From Tieghemostelium lacteum (Eukaryota; Evosea; Eumycetozoa; Dictyosteliales; Raperosteliaceae), in assembly GCA_001606155.1 (NCBI GenBank), contig LODT01000022.1, positions 310,001 to 374,000 on the forward strand: a stretch of DNA of 64,000 bases, given 5' to 3'. Shown piece after piece: positions 9,078-20,395 of this stretch. Positions within the stretch are counted from its first letter, which is position 1. Each line of letters begins with the position of its first letter. A model generated the notes under the pieces. The model was not told the origin of the DNA and did no database searches. It saw only the letters and a list, made by a program, of their open reading frames with translations. A program made the translations under genes and the position numbers.

Positions 9078-10697
9078 ATGAACACACTACCAGATGTACT
9101 AACTCAAAATATTTTGAATAGATTTTTAAATTCAGATGGAAAGAGTTATCATCCAGTTATTTATATAATAGAGGCAATTAAAAAGTTAAGTGTGGTTTGT
9201 AAATATTGGAATCAGGTTATTCTAAGGAAATTATTGTTAGTCAACCCAATTAAAATGAAAAGATATGATGATTCTCAACAACCATTTTCATATCATGCAT
9301 TAAAATTAATGAAACATTATAAAATCAATTTCAGTGTTCACTGTAATGTGAATGATGAGGCATTTAGAAGCTATTGTGAATATGTATCTGAAATCTATGT
9401 AGATCAGTTGGTTGAGATTTACAAGCCTGAGAATACTTTAGTTGAAATGGATTCACAGGCTTACACTTTATTGGAAAGATACAGTTTATGTGATTGCAAA
9501 GACACTGAAATTCAAATTAAAAAATATCGAATGGTTAGTCAGTGGAATTCCAATTTGAAATTCTCTCTGACTCATTCTCATGCAATTAAAGCTAAGGATT
9601 TAGAGAAGATTATGCTTGATAGTAAATTTGATAGACTTAGGTTCAATTACTGTGAATTGTCGATTCCAATCGATCAAATACAAGTACTCCCAAAACCAAT
9701 TAACCATTTGATTACATCACTGAATTTCAAGGATTTGATTGTAGATCAATGGGTAATTGAGTACCTGTTAGACTGTTGTAACCAAACATTGGAAAGATTT
9801 GAATTCCAAATATCTGATTCACCTTCAATTAACTTTAATTATCTGGTAGATAAATTATCTGCAACTCCATTTCCATCTATAAAGAAGATATCACTTTTAT
9901 GGGAACATTCATGTTACTTACAGCCTTTGATTCAGTTGATCAATACAACAAATGCAAAAAAACTGTTTCTAGGATTGGTATTTGACAATGATCAACAGAC
10001 CACAGACTCACTATCACTGCATAACCCTGGAATTGAATCTTTTCGATTGAGTCAAAACAGTTATAAATTCTATCCATTTCCTATGAACATTAACAGTGAT
10101 TCAATGAGTGCCAATGAAATTCAATTGGAGTTATTTAGAAGCTATAGAAATGGGTCAATTGAAAAGGATAATGATATACTGACATTTAGATTGTGTAAAT
10201 TCAAAATCGATGCCACAAGTGGTCTTAGACAATTACACACCTTAAATTTCAATTTTATAAAAAGTACTGATTTTATTCATGTCTTATCGAGTATAGGGTA
10301 TCTCAATATGTTGTCTTGTGATACAATTCAAGTTAACTCAGTACAAGATATTACAGATCTTTGTCAAGCCATCAATGTACATAAACAACTTACAATTCTC
10401 TATCTCTACAAATTCGAGGGACCTGTAGATGATGTCGATATGAAAAACATCTATTTCAATCAATATGAATGTCTAATTAACATTTTAGATAACAATCATA
10501 TCATCAAAGAAATTCAATTTTATGACAGTATCAATGACCATAATATCATCTCTGATGAGATGGTTGATAAGATTGCTGATGTTCTCACAAGAAATCATAC
10601 AGTAATTTTCATTGGTTTGTATATTCCAAAGCCACATTCAGGTTCTATTAAACTTAAAGAAGTTCTTAATAAATTCATGATTGAAAACTATTTGTAA
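9078..10697 (+). CDS. F-box-like/LRR-like family protein
   Basis: Single-exon protein of 539 aa. The open frame reaches back to 9045 but starts there on GTG; the first ATG, 9078, opens MNTLPDVLTQNILNRFLNS, matching the start of the next gene (MSIIPNLLTQNILNKILNS). Residues 1-65 are F-box-like (LSVVCKYWNQVILRKLL). The body is Leu-rich without enzymatic motifs and ends VLTRNHTVIFIGL...LNKFMIENYL, the family's C-terminal block. It lies 43 bp upstream of its tandem paralogue. Role unknown; F-box adaptor is inference. Confidence 0.7.
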   Translation: MNTLPDVLTQNILNRFLNSDGKSYHPVIYIIEAIKKLSVVCKYWNQVILRKLLLVNPIKMKRYDDSQQPFSYHALKLMKHYKINFSVHCNVNDEAFRSYCEYVSEIYVDQLVEIYKPENTLVEMDSQAYTLLERYSLCDCKDTEIQIKKYRMVSQWNSNLKFSLTHSHAIKAKDLEKIMLDSKFDRLRFNYCELSIPIDQIQVLPKPINHLITSLNFKDLIVDQWVIEYLLDCCNQTLERFEFQISDSPSINFNYLVDKLSATPFPSIKKISLLWEHSCYLQPLIQLINTTNAKKLFLGLVFDNDQQTTDSLSLHNPGIESFRLSQNSYKFYPFPMNINSDSMSANEIQLELFRSYRNGSIEKDNDILTFRLCKFKIDATSGLRQLHTLNFNFIKSTDFIHVLSSIGYLNMLSCDTIQVNSVQDITDLCQAINVHKQLTILYLYKFEGPVDDVDMKNIYFNQYECLINILDNNHIIKEIQFYDSINDHNIISDEMVDKIADVLTRNHTVIFIGLYIPKPHSGSIKLKEVLNKFMIENYL

Positions 10698-10740
10698 TAT
10701 ATTTTAAATTTTCCCCTCAATTTTTAAAAAAACAGCAAAG

Positions 10741-12351
10741 ATGTCGATAATACCAAATCTGTTAACACAAAATATTTTAAATAAAATATTGAATTCTTAT
10801 GGAAAAACAAATCAACCGGTTGTAGTTATTGCAGAGTTTATAAAAAAGTTTAGTGTGGTGTGTAAACTATGGAAAAGTGATATTCTGAGAAAATTGGTAC
10901 TCAATGTTACTATTGATTTCCTTTACTTTGCAAAATATCAGAGACCTTTGGTAGTAACAGCCATTAAGTTAATGCAGATCTATGGTGTACAATTCAAATT
11001 GAATTGTAAAGCTAAAGAGACTGAAACCTTACAGATGTTTAGAAATCAAATCAACAAGATGGATTCAGTAGATGGATTTGAAAACTTTTCAAATTTGAAT
11101 ACAATTTTATTAGAAGTTGATAAATATTATAATAATGATATAGATAAACTACGTATTCAATTAAAAACAGTAAAAGAAACTAGACCACATATTAAAATTT
11201 GTATCTCTCATTATTTCAATATCACCGATCCAAATTGGATAAACCTCTACACCCATGATAATGTTGTAAATAAGTTGGCTTTTGGTAGAATATCTATTAA
11301 AATAGATTATAGTGTACTACCACCACTACCTACACCACCACCAAAACCCAATTCATTAGTAAAATTGGAGTTATTTAATCTAGAGTCTACGAATACAGAG
11401 ATTATAGAATATATTCTAAAATACTGTTCTATGTCACTTCAACATCTAGAGATTAAAGATAACTTTAGTCAATATAATCTTGAGAATCTAACTGATATAC
11501 CAATGCCTTCACTTAAATGTATCTATTATAAAACCAGTCGAATCTATCCTATGGAATCTGTAGTTAAATTCATCAATTCAACATATTCTAAAAAAGTTAG
11601 TTTATCAATTAAAATCAAAGAATATGAACCCTCACAATTTAAACACCTAGTCATTAATAATCATAATATCAAGAACTTCAAGTTTTCAGGGTTACCAAGG
11701 GATATAACCTATTTGGATCTTTGGCAAGATCTGGGTACTTTAAAAAACATTAATGTTTATTACCACGAAAATCTTAAAGGTTACAACTCATATACAAATT
11801 TAGAGAAACTAAAGATAAATACAGGTAAGTATCTAGAGTTATACGATGGTGATGCTTCATTTAAATCATTTTTAAATGTACTGCATAGTAGTAGAAATTT
11901 GATACTACTGAAACTAGGTCAACTTAGAAGCAGTGAGCTTGTAGTTATAATGCAATCCATTAAAACTCTTACTAAACTGTGGGTTGAATTGGTATATATT
12001 GGATCTCAACAAAATGTAAATGAGATATTCAATGAAATATATTGTCATCAGACATTAAAGAAACTGTATATCTATGAATATAATTCTATACCAGCTTTTC
12101 AGGTATCTGGTAACTTTCTACAGTTCCTTATTGACACACTAGAGAGAAATCATGTGATATCAGACCTACAGTTACCTGAAGTCTCTGACTCTTCTTTATC
12201 AATTGACCTATTAAATCAACTCGACAACACTCTCTCTAGAAACCATTCTATCTTATTTATTGGTCTTACTACAGAAATTGAAATTAGTCCCAACTATCCT
12301 GAACTTTTAAATATTCTAAATAAATATTTAATTGAAACCTTTTTATTATAA
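10741..12351 (+). CDS. F-box-like/LRR-like family protein, tandem paralogue
   Basis: Single-exon protein of 536 aa from an ATG at 10741. The N-terminus (LLTQNILNKILNS...FSVVCKLWKSDILRKLVLN) parallels the preceding gene almost residue by residue, whereas the middle has diverged strongly. A Pro-rich loop (PPLPTPPPKP) sits near residues 196-205. The C-terminus has TLSRNHSILFIGL and LNKYLIETFLL. The spacing of 43 bp from the preceding stop shows a head-to-tail duplication with a very compact intergenic region. Function unknown. Confidence 0.7.
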   Translation: MSIIPNLLTQNILNKILNSYGKTNQPVVVIAEFIKKFSVVCKLWKSDILRKLVLNVTIDFLYFAKYQRPLVVTAIKLMQIYGVQFKLNCKAKETETLQMFRNQINKMDSVDGFENFSNLNTILLEVDKYYNNDIDKLRIQLKTVKETRPHIKICISHYFNITDPNWINLYTHDNVVNKLAFGRISIKIDYSVLPPLPTPPPKPNSLVKLELFNLESTNTEIIEYILKYCSMSLQHLEIKDNFSQYNLENLTDIPMPSLKCIYYKTSRIYPMESVVKFINSTYSKKVSLSIKIKEYEPSQFKHLVINNHNIKNFKFSGLPRDITYLDLWQDLGTLKNINVYYHENLKGYNSYTNLEKLKINTGKYLELYDGDASFKSFLNVLHSSRNLILLKLGQLRSSELVVIMQSIKTLTKLWVELVYIGSQQNVNEIFNEIYCHQTLKKLYIYEYNSIPAFQVSGNFLQFLIDTLERNHVISDLQLPEVSDSSLSIDLLNQLDNTLSRNHSILFIGLTTEIEISPNYPELLNILNKYLIETFLL

Positions 12352-12573
12352 ATTTCACAACCCACACACTACTAATTTTAATATATATATGTGCACATCA
12401 ACCCATTTAATCATTGGATGGGTTCCCATATCTATCATCTAGTCAACAGTATTTCACATTTCTTTTTTTTGTAATTAAACCCGCTCTAAAAAATAAAAAA
12501 ATTAATTTTTCTTTTTTAGAGATATTGTTCGCTTTTGCATCTAGATGTTGTTTTAACATTTGTCATTTCTACG

Positions 12574-14089
12574 ATGAATGTAAATAACAATCTAAACACT
12601 AATGAACCTAAATTTAACAGCAATAATAACAATAATATAGTGCAAAACGAAGTCAATCATGAGAATTTATATTGTTTGTGTAGACAGGTTGAATATGGGT
12701 TCATGCTGTGTTGTGGTGACTGTGGAGAATGGTTTCATGGAGCCTGTGTTGGAATCACACAAAAAGAGTCATTAGGCATGCATGACTTCACTTGTCCAGA
12801 TTGTAAATTAAAAGAAAACAATATAGCCCATCTTCTAACAGATAGTTTTGTATATGTACCTTTGGAGGAACATAACGAAGGTGTCCTCTACAAGAGATAT
12901 AGACAAACAGATATAATTAATAAAAGTTTAAATAACAGAGCGAATAGTGATAGTAGTAAGAAACCTAATAGCTCTAAAGATAGAGAGAGAGGACGTTCAA
13001 GAGACAGAAATCACTCCACGGTCAGAGATAAAGATAAGGAATCTTATAAAAACAGTAATAATGATAAATCTAGAGATAGAGGCAGAAGTAGTAATAGAGA
13101 TGATAAATCCAGAGACAGGGGGAGATCTTCAACTAGAAATGATAGAAATTCATCAAGAGGTAGAGGTGAAAGAGATAAATCCAAAGACAGGAGTAAATCT
13201 GATAAATCTGGTTCTACAAGTAAACAATCTAGAGGTAGATCAAAGACTAGAGAGACATCGCATGTAAATAGTAAAGATAATGATATTATAATGCAGGAAA
13301 AGGATGATTTTGATTTCCTTGATGATGTACCAATGCCTGATGTACATACCACCACCACCACTACTACTAAAAGTAATGGCAATACCGAACTTCGTGGAAA
13401 AATAATAACAAGATCTAGATCAAAGTCCAGGTCAAATATGGACACTAGAGATGAATATAGAGAATCTAGCAAATCAAGAGCCAGATCTAAATCTAGACCA
13501 ACAAAAGAATCAATAAGTGAATCTAGCAAATCAAGAGCCAGATCTAAAACTAGACCAACAGAAGAATCAACAAGAGAATCTAGTAAATCAAGAGCCAGAT
13601 CTAAATCTAGATCAACAAAAGAATCAACAAGAGAAACTAGTAAATCAAGAGCTAGATCTAAATCTCGACCAACAAAAGAATCAACAAGAGAATCTAGCAA
13701 ATCAAGAGCCAGATCTAAAACTAGACCAACAGAAGAATCAATAAGAGAATCTAGTAAATCAAGAGCCAGATCTAAATCAAGGTTAAATAGAGATTCTAGT
13801 AAATCTAGAACTAGATCAAAATCTCGAAGTAATGATAATGGAAAGAGATACCATAGTGATGATAGTGATTCTGATTCAGATGGTTTAGCTTCAAAAAAAT
13901 TAAAAATTGCTAGCTATGAAGTTAATGCACACAATATCTCTGAAAACGATATATATATACTTAAAAAAGCACAATCAACTGTTCTCCCCTCACAATCCAA
14001 TTTATTACAAAACAAAGATGTAATTAAACTCAATAATCCAAAAGTTCAAAAAACAGCTCCACAAGTCCCACATAATAATTTTAATAATT

Positions 14090-14120
<31 letters not shown>

Positions 14121-16032
14121 TAACAATAATACACCTACTAAAATATCACCAACAGCTTTTAATTCTAAAGTTTCATCTACGCCATTGTTTCCACAAAAAC
14201 CTTATAGTAAAAAGACAGCACCAAAAGTACCTATGGATAATGAAAATAGAAAAGCAACTATTTCTACTATTCGTGAGGCTTTATCGGTTAAATTTGATGA
14301 TGAAGCTCTGGCGGCTATTAATGATAGAATTAATTTCAAGAATGACATGTATGCCATTGACAATCCAACTCTTCAACCAAATTCCAGTATGTTACCAAGT
14401 CTACAGAGATCAATAAACTCTGTATATATTCCTCAGAGTAAACAAGAAATATGTGAAGAGATTTTATATTCCATTATTGACAACATTGTAAATAGAAAAA
14501 AACAATCTGCACCTCTTCCAAAACCATATCAAAAGTATAAATTAATAACAGAAAAGAAGCAAATTGATGAGTTGGCAATGGAAATTGAAAAACATCTCTA
14601 CATTTTATATGCTAAACCTAGACCTGGTACCAATCTAGTTGATAAGGAATATGCCTCAAGGTATGTAAATTTTTATATTTTATATATGTATATATATATT
14701 AATTAATATCTATATTTAAATAGGGCAAGAGCTTTGGTTTTTAATATTAAAAATAACCCAGAACTTCGTGAAAAAATTTTAATTTCGGATCCAACTCATA
14801 AACCTGAACTATTGGCAAAGATGGATTCAGATCAATTGGCAAGTCAAAGTATTAGAGAACAACGAAATACATTGGTTGCTAAAACCACACAAGATTCAAT
14901 TTTACCTACTCCTGAAAAGAATAGAACTATCAAGACGAAAAAAGGTGAAATTGAAATTCAAGATCCTCAATTACAAAACAACACTGTAGATTATTTTAAT
15001 ACCACCCCATTACCAAAGAACACTTCAAGCCCTACTAAATCAGCATTTGACAATCTTGACGATTTAAGTAGTCGTTGGGGTGATGATGATATTACATTTG
15101 ATAGACTATCAACTACATATGATAAATCTAAAAGTACTTCAACAAACCACAATTCTAATAATAATAATAATAATAATAAAACTTATAATAGTATGAATGG
15201 TAGTAGTAATAGTGTAAATAGGTATCCTACATCACCCACGAATTCAACATCGTCGTTATCATCAACATCATCTTCGAAATCTGTAGGGATGGCACACCAC
15301 TTTCCTAAACCTATTTACCAACAAGTTGGACTTAAAGTTGCAATTAAAAATTCAATTGGTGGAACTGGGCAATCTCATGTAAATATAGAAGTTGATTGGT
15401 ATTATTTATGTGGTTATTCATCTGGTTGGTCTAATCCTGTTCGGTTACCAAAAATCTTAGAATTTAGATCCTATTTCCCAATTTCCAAAATTTTACAATA
15501 CATCAATGAACTGGATGTAGAATCTAGTAATAGAGTTAGAACTTGTTTTATGCTGAAACCTTTGAAACCACTTGACGTGGATGTTAAAGTTGTCATTCAT
15601 ACTATACTCAAAGAACAAGCAGTTGCCATCCGATGTGATAATACACCTGAAGGGTTCAGTGCCTATCTGATAGCAACTGGTAAAGAACTTGATAAAGATC
15701 TTGTTCATAGAGATACCTCTGGCTCTATTAATTTAAAAGGATTAGATTCACAAACTCTTATATGTGTTTTAATTCAAAATAAACAAAAGAAACCAAGTAG
15801 CAACAGTGGTAGTAGTGCTCATCCTCATCCTCACCCTAAACCTAAACCAATGGCAAGTAAATCAAGTGTGAATAAAGCTTCACCTCCACTTCCTCCATTA
15901 AAAAGTACTAGTAGTTTTAGTACTTCATACGATGATTATGATGATAACCCTAATTGGGGTGATGAACCTACTCCACAACCACCACCTGTAAAGTCAAAGA
16001 ATTACCCATCACCAACACACCCATATGACAAA

Positions 16033-16106
<74 letters not shown>

Positions 16107-17349
16107 CTATCCATCATATAAAGCACCTAATATAGACCAATCACCATCTCCACAAAGAGATTATATAAATCCTCAACAATATCCTTATAATAGTTCATCT
16201 TCAATACCTCAAAAGCAATCTCAATATTTTTCACCTCATAAAGAAAATACCATACCACCTCAAGTTGATACACCTTCACATCATCAACCACCATCCACAG
16301 CACCATATCCTTATAATAGTTCATCTTCAACGCCCCAAACACAAACTCAATACTTGTCACCACATAAAGAAAATACTATAACACCTCAAGTTGATGTACC
16401 TCCACAACATCAACCACCACCCACAACACCATATTCATATTATCCACCAAACCAATATCATTATCCCTACTATGACTATTCACAAAACTATTATCAGCAA
16501 CCACCACACTATTATAGTTCACATACAACACCAACTCCAGAGAATGTAACACTTTCACCAAAGAAAGAAAAATCTATTCCCAATGAAACCAAAACACCTA
16601 GTGAACAACATCCACCTTATCAACAACCTCCTACTACACAAGCGCCTTCAACTTACCCATACCATCATTATAGCAGTGATTATTATAGTACTTATGGGGG
16701 TTATTATCCGCCATATACAGGTTATTATGGATCTCCATATGGAGCTGAACCTTATCCACCTTATCAACAACCTCCTACTCATCAACCACCTTCTACTCCA
16801 CAACCACCTCCTACTCCACAACCACCAACATATCCACCACAACCAACTCAAACACCAACATATCCCCCACAACCTACTCACACACCAACCTATCCCCCAC
16901 AACCAACTCAAACACCAACTGAATTATCTAAACCAAACGAATCAGAGAAAAGTAAACAAGATACTCCAACAACCCATGATCAAATACCCCCACCATCTTA
17001 TTACCCTCCACCAACTCATCCTTACCATGCACAATACCCAGATCCATATTACCAATATTATTACGGATACCAATATCCACCTCAAACTCCAATCCCAGAA
17101 CCACCAAAACCCAATGAAAATTATTACCATCCCGATAACAATAATAACAATAACAATCCATATCCAACACATTATCATCAATCGCCTCCACCACAACACC
17201 CACAAGTTATTCATAACAATCAAACACCACCTCCTCCCCAGCCACCACAACCTCAACCACCCCAAAATCAAAATCAAGCACAACGCCAAAAAATACCAGG
17301 TATACATCCCTCAAGACTTTCTCAATTAGATCCTGATTTTAACAAATAA
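12574..17349 (+). CDS. PHD-TFIIS central-SPOC protein (PHF3/DIDO/Bye1-like)
   Basis: Two exons, 12574-14660 and 14724-17349, with a 63 bp GTATGT...TAG intron; about 1570 aa. The ATG at 12574 is the first in a frame that is open from 12535. Residues 32-79 are a PHD finger (CLCRQ...CCGDCGEWFHGAC...CPDCK, Cys4-His-Cys3). Residues about 120-420 are an Arg/Ser-rich region with SKSRARSKSR repeats. A TFIIS central domain spans about 558-745; splicing joins YASR to ARALVFNIKNNPELREKIL, the diagnostic helix. A SPOC-like domain lies at about 890-1050 and a Pro/Tyr/Gln-rich tail follows. Proteins of this order bind RNA polymerase II (the SPOC domain binds its phosphorylated tail) and histone H3 lysine-4 methylation. 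The nuclear transcription-elongation role is inferred from the architecture. Confidence 0.85.
13460..13790 (+). repeat. 60-bp minisatellite coding SKSRARSKSR-type repeats
   Basis: Five to six direct copies of a 60 bp unit inside the PHD gene encode about 20 residues each, of the form ESSKSRARSKSRPTKESTR, with alternation between KSRPTKES and KTRPTEES. The alternation suggests higher-order duplication of a two-unit block. Confidence 0.8.
16033..16104 (+). repeat. Perfect AAT triplet run (poly-Asn)
   Basis: Twenty-four uninterrupted AAT codons in the second exon of the PHD-SPOC gene. The lack of AAC interruptions, in contrast to other Asn tracts nearby, suggests recent slippage. Confidence 0.9.
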
Positions 17350-17787
17350 TTTATTATTAAAACTCTTTTGTGTTTGAACTATTAATTTTAATCAAAAATT
17401 TAGGTACCCAAAATCACAACTGATTTTTTTTTTTTAAGATTATGCCATGGCACAAAGATCAAGAGTAAATAGATATTTTTATGAATTTTAAATAATCAAA
17501 GGTCAAATCAACTTAATTTTAATTTTATTATAATTTTTTTGTTGATTTATTAAAAAGAGTCTTCTTTTACTCCGAAGTTGGACAGATATTTTTGATATTT
17601 ACACGAAATAAAAAATCAATTGAGAATTAAGATTAATGGAAACATAACCGTTATTATATTTTTGGTACCTAATTAAGTCCCACATATTAAAGTATTATAA
17701 AAGGACTATACTTTTGTTTTATTAACAAATCTTCATACAGAGCAGAATATATATAAGATAGTAACAAAAATACAAAATAAAGAATAA
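17350..17787 (+). other. Intergenic, 438 bp, upstream of the seven-span gene
   Basis: AT-rich with homopolymer T runs. A TATA-like TATTATAAAAGGAC lies near 17692-17705, about 85-95 bp before the ATG at 17788, and is a plausible core promoter. No gene seen. Confidence 0.4.
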
Positions 17788-18907
17788 ATGGGTTTGGAAA
17801 CCAATACATATTTTTGGGCGGTTGCAACATTGCCTATCTTTGTACTGTTATTTCCAATTCTTTCTTATCAGCTCTATCTAGCCTATAAAGAATACAGAAA
17901 AAATAGAGAGAAAAGTGTATTAGGAGGATACAGACCACTACCTATAAATGTATGTGTTTTTACATGTTTATTTATAGCTTGTACATGTAAGTATATCCAT
18001 CAAAATCACTTTTTACAACCCTATTCTCTAATTCAAAAAAACCTGATTGTATAAATATTGTGAACTTTAGTAAGAATTGCATTTACTTCATGGGCAATCA
18101 AAGTAGATGTTAAAGAACCATCAGTTCATCCAGGAGTTCATTCAATGTATATAATAGCCGTGTATTGTTACTTAGCTGAATGGTTTTTTATTTTATTTTT
18201 TTGGATCAGTTTGGTTATAGGATTTCTAAACAAGGTATTATTTGATAGTAAACAATTAAGAAGAATAGAGATTATATTATGGATTATAATAGCAATTAGT
18301 CTCTCCTACTTTATTGCATTAGTAGTATTAAATTATTATGGTAGAGATAGAATAGATGTTGACAAATTTTGGAGAATAGGATATTGTGTTATAGTAATTT
18401 TTGCAATCATATTTTTTATATACTATTCTACTACTCTATTAATTGAATACAAAAAATCAGAAGCTGATCAAATTATATATAAAAAGGTATGTATTTGTTA
18501 AATTAAACGATTGTTTAATCAAAAGGTGTTTCATATATTAAATAATATGATTAACATTTTCTTTAAATTTAAAGTTACTTTGGTTTGTTGTACTCTTAGA
18601 CACAGCAGGCTTAAGTTCGGTGGCTCTAAATATTATATATTTAGCATATGCAAAGAATAATGGTTATGCTCAGTATATTGTAAATCTTTTATTATTTTTA
18701 GTGGAACTAAGCAATTTTATATTTGTAATATTATTAATGGGTAAAGGTAATTTAATTATATATGTATCAAAGAAACTGTATATGCCAAGATTCTATAGTC
18801 ACACACAAGGTAGTAACTCATCCAATTCATCTGGGTCTCTAAAAGAAATTAAAATTAGTTCAAAGGAAAATTCATCAATCACAATATCTGCATCATCAGT
18901 TCCATAG
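17788..18907 (+). CDS. Seven-transmembrane-span protein
   Basis: Three exons, 17788-17986, 18071-18486 and 18575-18907, giving 315 aa. Splicing keeps phase (ACT-L-RIAFTSWAIK; IIYKK-LLWFVVLLD) and each join falls in or beside a hydrophobic segment. Seven membrane segments can be counted: FWAVATLPIFVLLFPILSY, INVCVFTCLFIACT..., MYIIAVYCYLAEWFFILFF, IEIILWIIIAISLSYFIALVV, YCVIVIFAIIFFIYYSTTLL, LLWFVVLLDTAGLSSVALNI and YIVNLLLFLVELSNFIFVIL. The N-terminus is short and there is a Ser-rich cytoplasmic-like tail of about 50 residues. The layout fits a G-protein-coupled-receptor-like or TOM1/THH1-like membrane protein, but no family motif is clear enough to name one. Confidence 0.7.
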
Positions 18908-19063
18908 ATCTTCAAATAATTTTGAAAATATTATTTTTTTATAAGTCTCATATCACAATATGATTATTTACAGTATTTATTTTTTTTTTTTATTACTATG
19001 TAGTTATAGTAAATATTCGACTATACTACAGAAATAAATACACACACTATTATTAAAGGAAAG

Positions 19064-20027
19064 ATGTCACTATATACAACTATTATAGCTGTCATTTTTT
19101 ATTTGTTTAACCTTTTTATTAAAAATATTAAAAATTATTTAAATTATAAATTGGTTAATTTATTATTTTTCAAGAAATCAATAGATGGTTTCAAAATAGT
19201 TAGAAGATTAGGTAGTGGTTCATTTGGAGATTCCATGTTATTAGCATGAACAATGGGAAGGAGTATGCAATCAAATGCATAAATATTAAAAACAGTCATC
19301 TAGCTAGAATAGAAGCTAGAATTTTAGAACGGGTATCAGATCACCCAAATATTGTAAAATTACATCAGGTAATTTACAATAAAAAAGATATTTATTTGGT
19401 AATGGATTTATTAAAGGGTTGTTCTCTCATGGATATGATGCTAAAATATAAAGTCATTCCAGAATCCCATGCCAAAAAATGGACAGCAAGGGTATTATCC
19501 ACAGAGATATCAAACCAGCAAATGTCATGATTGATTGTTATGGTAATGCTAGATTGATTGACTTTGGAGTTGGAGATGACCAAAAGGCCAACTGGAGTAA
19601 TTTAGTTGCTGGTACAGTTACTTGTATGTCCCCAGAGATGTTAAGAGATGGTTATTATAATGGATACAATAATGATGTCTGGTCTCTGGGAGTCTTACTT
19701 TTTACCATGGTAACTGGGTACCACCCATTTGATAAAGATGTAGGTGGCCATTATAGACAGAGATTCAATGGTAACCATTACAAAACCTGGTTAATGTCAG
19801 AATTGGTTACAAGTACTATAAGGGTGGATTACCAGGTTCCATATGGTGTATCCTTGGAGTGTAAAGATCTTATTGAGAAGTGCATGACTTCAATTGGAAC
19901 TCCAAGAATTAAATCAGATGTAATATTAAGACACTTTTGGTTCAAAAAGTGTTCAAACGATAGTAATATGAGATCAAATGGTTTAGTTATTAATATGCCA
20001 TTTAGTCCTCTCAACAAATTCAAATAA
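19064..20027 (+). pseudogene. Broken protein kinase gene
   Basis: Kinase motifs occur in order but in three frames: glycine loop GSGSFGDS and a preceding hydrophobic, probably membrane, segment (19064-19246), YAIKCI with the ATP lysine and the Glu helix (19246-19500), then IIHRDIKPANV, IDFGVGDD, the SPE motif and DVWSLG (19479-20027). Near 19246 a single base appears to be missing. Near 19480-19500 about 10 residues of the helix before HRD are absent together with a frame change, too large for a simple sequencing error. The catalytic residues themselves are present. The stop-free C-lobe suggests the loss is recent. The closest group by eye is CAMK/AMPK-like. Confidence 0.7.
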
Positions 20028-20395
20028 GATTAATTGTTTAGATTATCAAATATTAAGATGCTTTTAGTATTAAGAGTAACTCCTAAATTGGATTACTCAA
20101 TAATTAATTTAACTCTACTTATGGATATAATTAACATAATATGTCATGAAGAGTAGAGGCCTTACTATTATTTATTTTATTTATTTATTTATTTATTTAT
20201 TTTTAACCTTAAAGCATCAATAAAACTTAATTCAATTAAAATTCTTTTAAAAGAGTCATTAAAATGACAAATACTATTCTATTAGCTAGTTAATACAATT
20301 TTAATTTACTTTTTTATTATTTCTTTTGATTAAGTTTATAGAGTAGGAGAAGAAGAAGAAGAGGGTGAAAGAGTATAGATTATAGAATATGTATA
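20028..20395 (-). other. Intergenic, 368 bp, between two convergent kinase genes
   Basis: Convergent 3' spacer. It holds a (TTTA)n run near 20170-20205 and a GAAGAAGAAGAGGG purine stretch near 20347-20365. No coding signal seen. Confidence 0.5.

Noticed and set aside
13044-13700. Long minus-strand frame opposite the RS region (Leu/Asp-rich)
   Set aside because: It is the mirror of the SKSRARSKSR repeats; the plus strand has a coherent domain protein.
16583-17329. Plus-strand 248-codon frame rich in His/Ile/Asn and opposing Trp-rich minus frames
   Set aside because: Frame shadows of the Pro/Tyr/Gln repeat tail of the PHD-SPOC gene.
18620-18907. Separate small membrane-protein gene
   Set aside because: It continues in frame from an acceptor at 18574 as the last exon of the seven-span gene.
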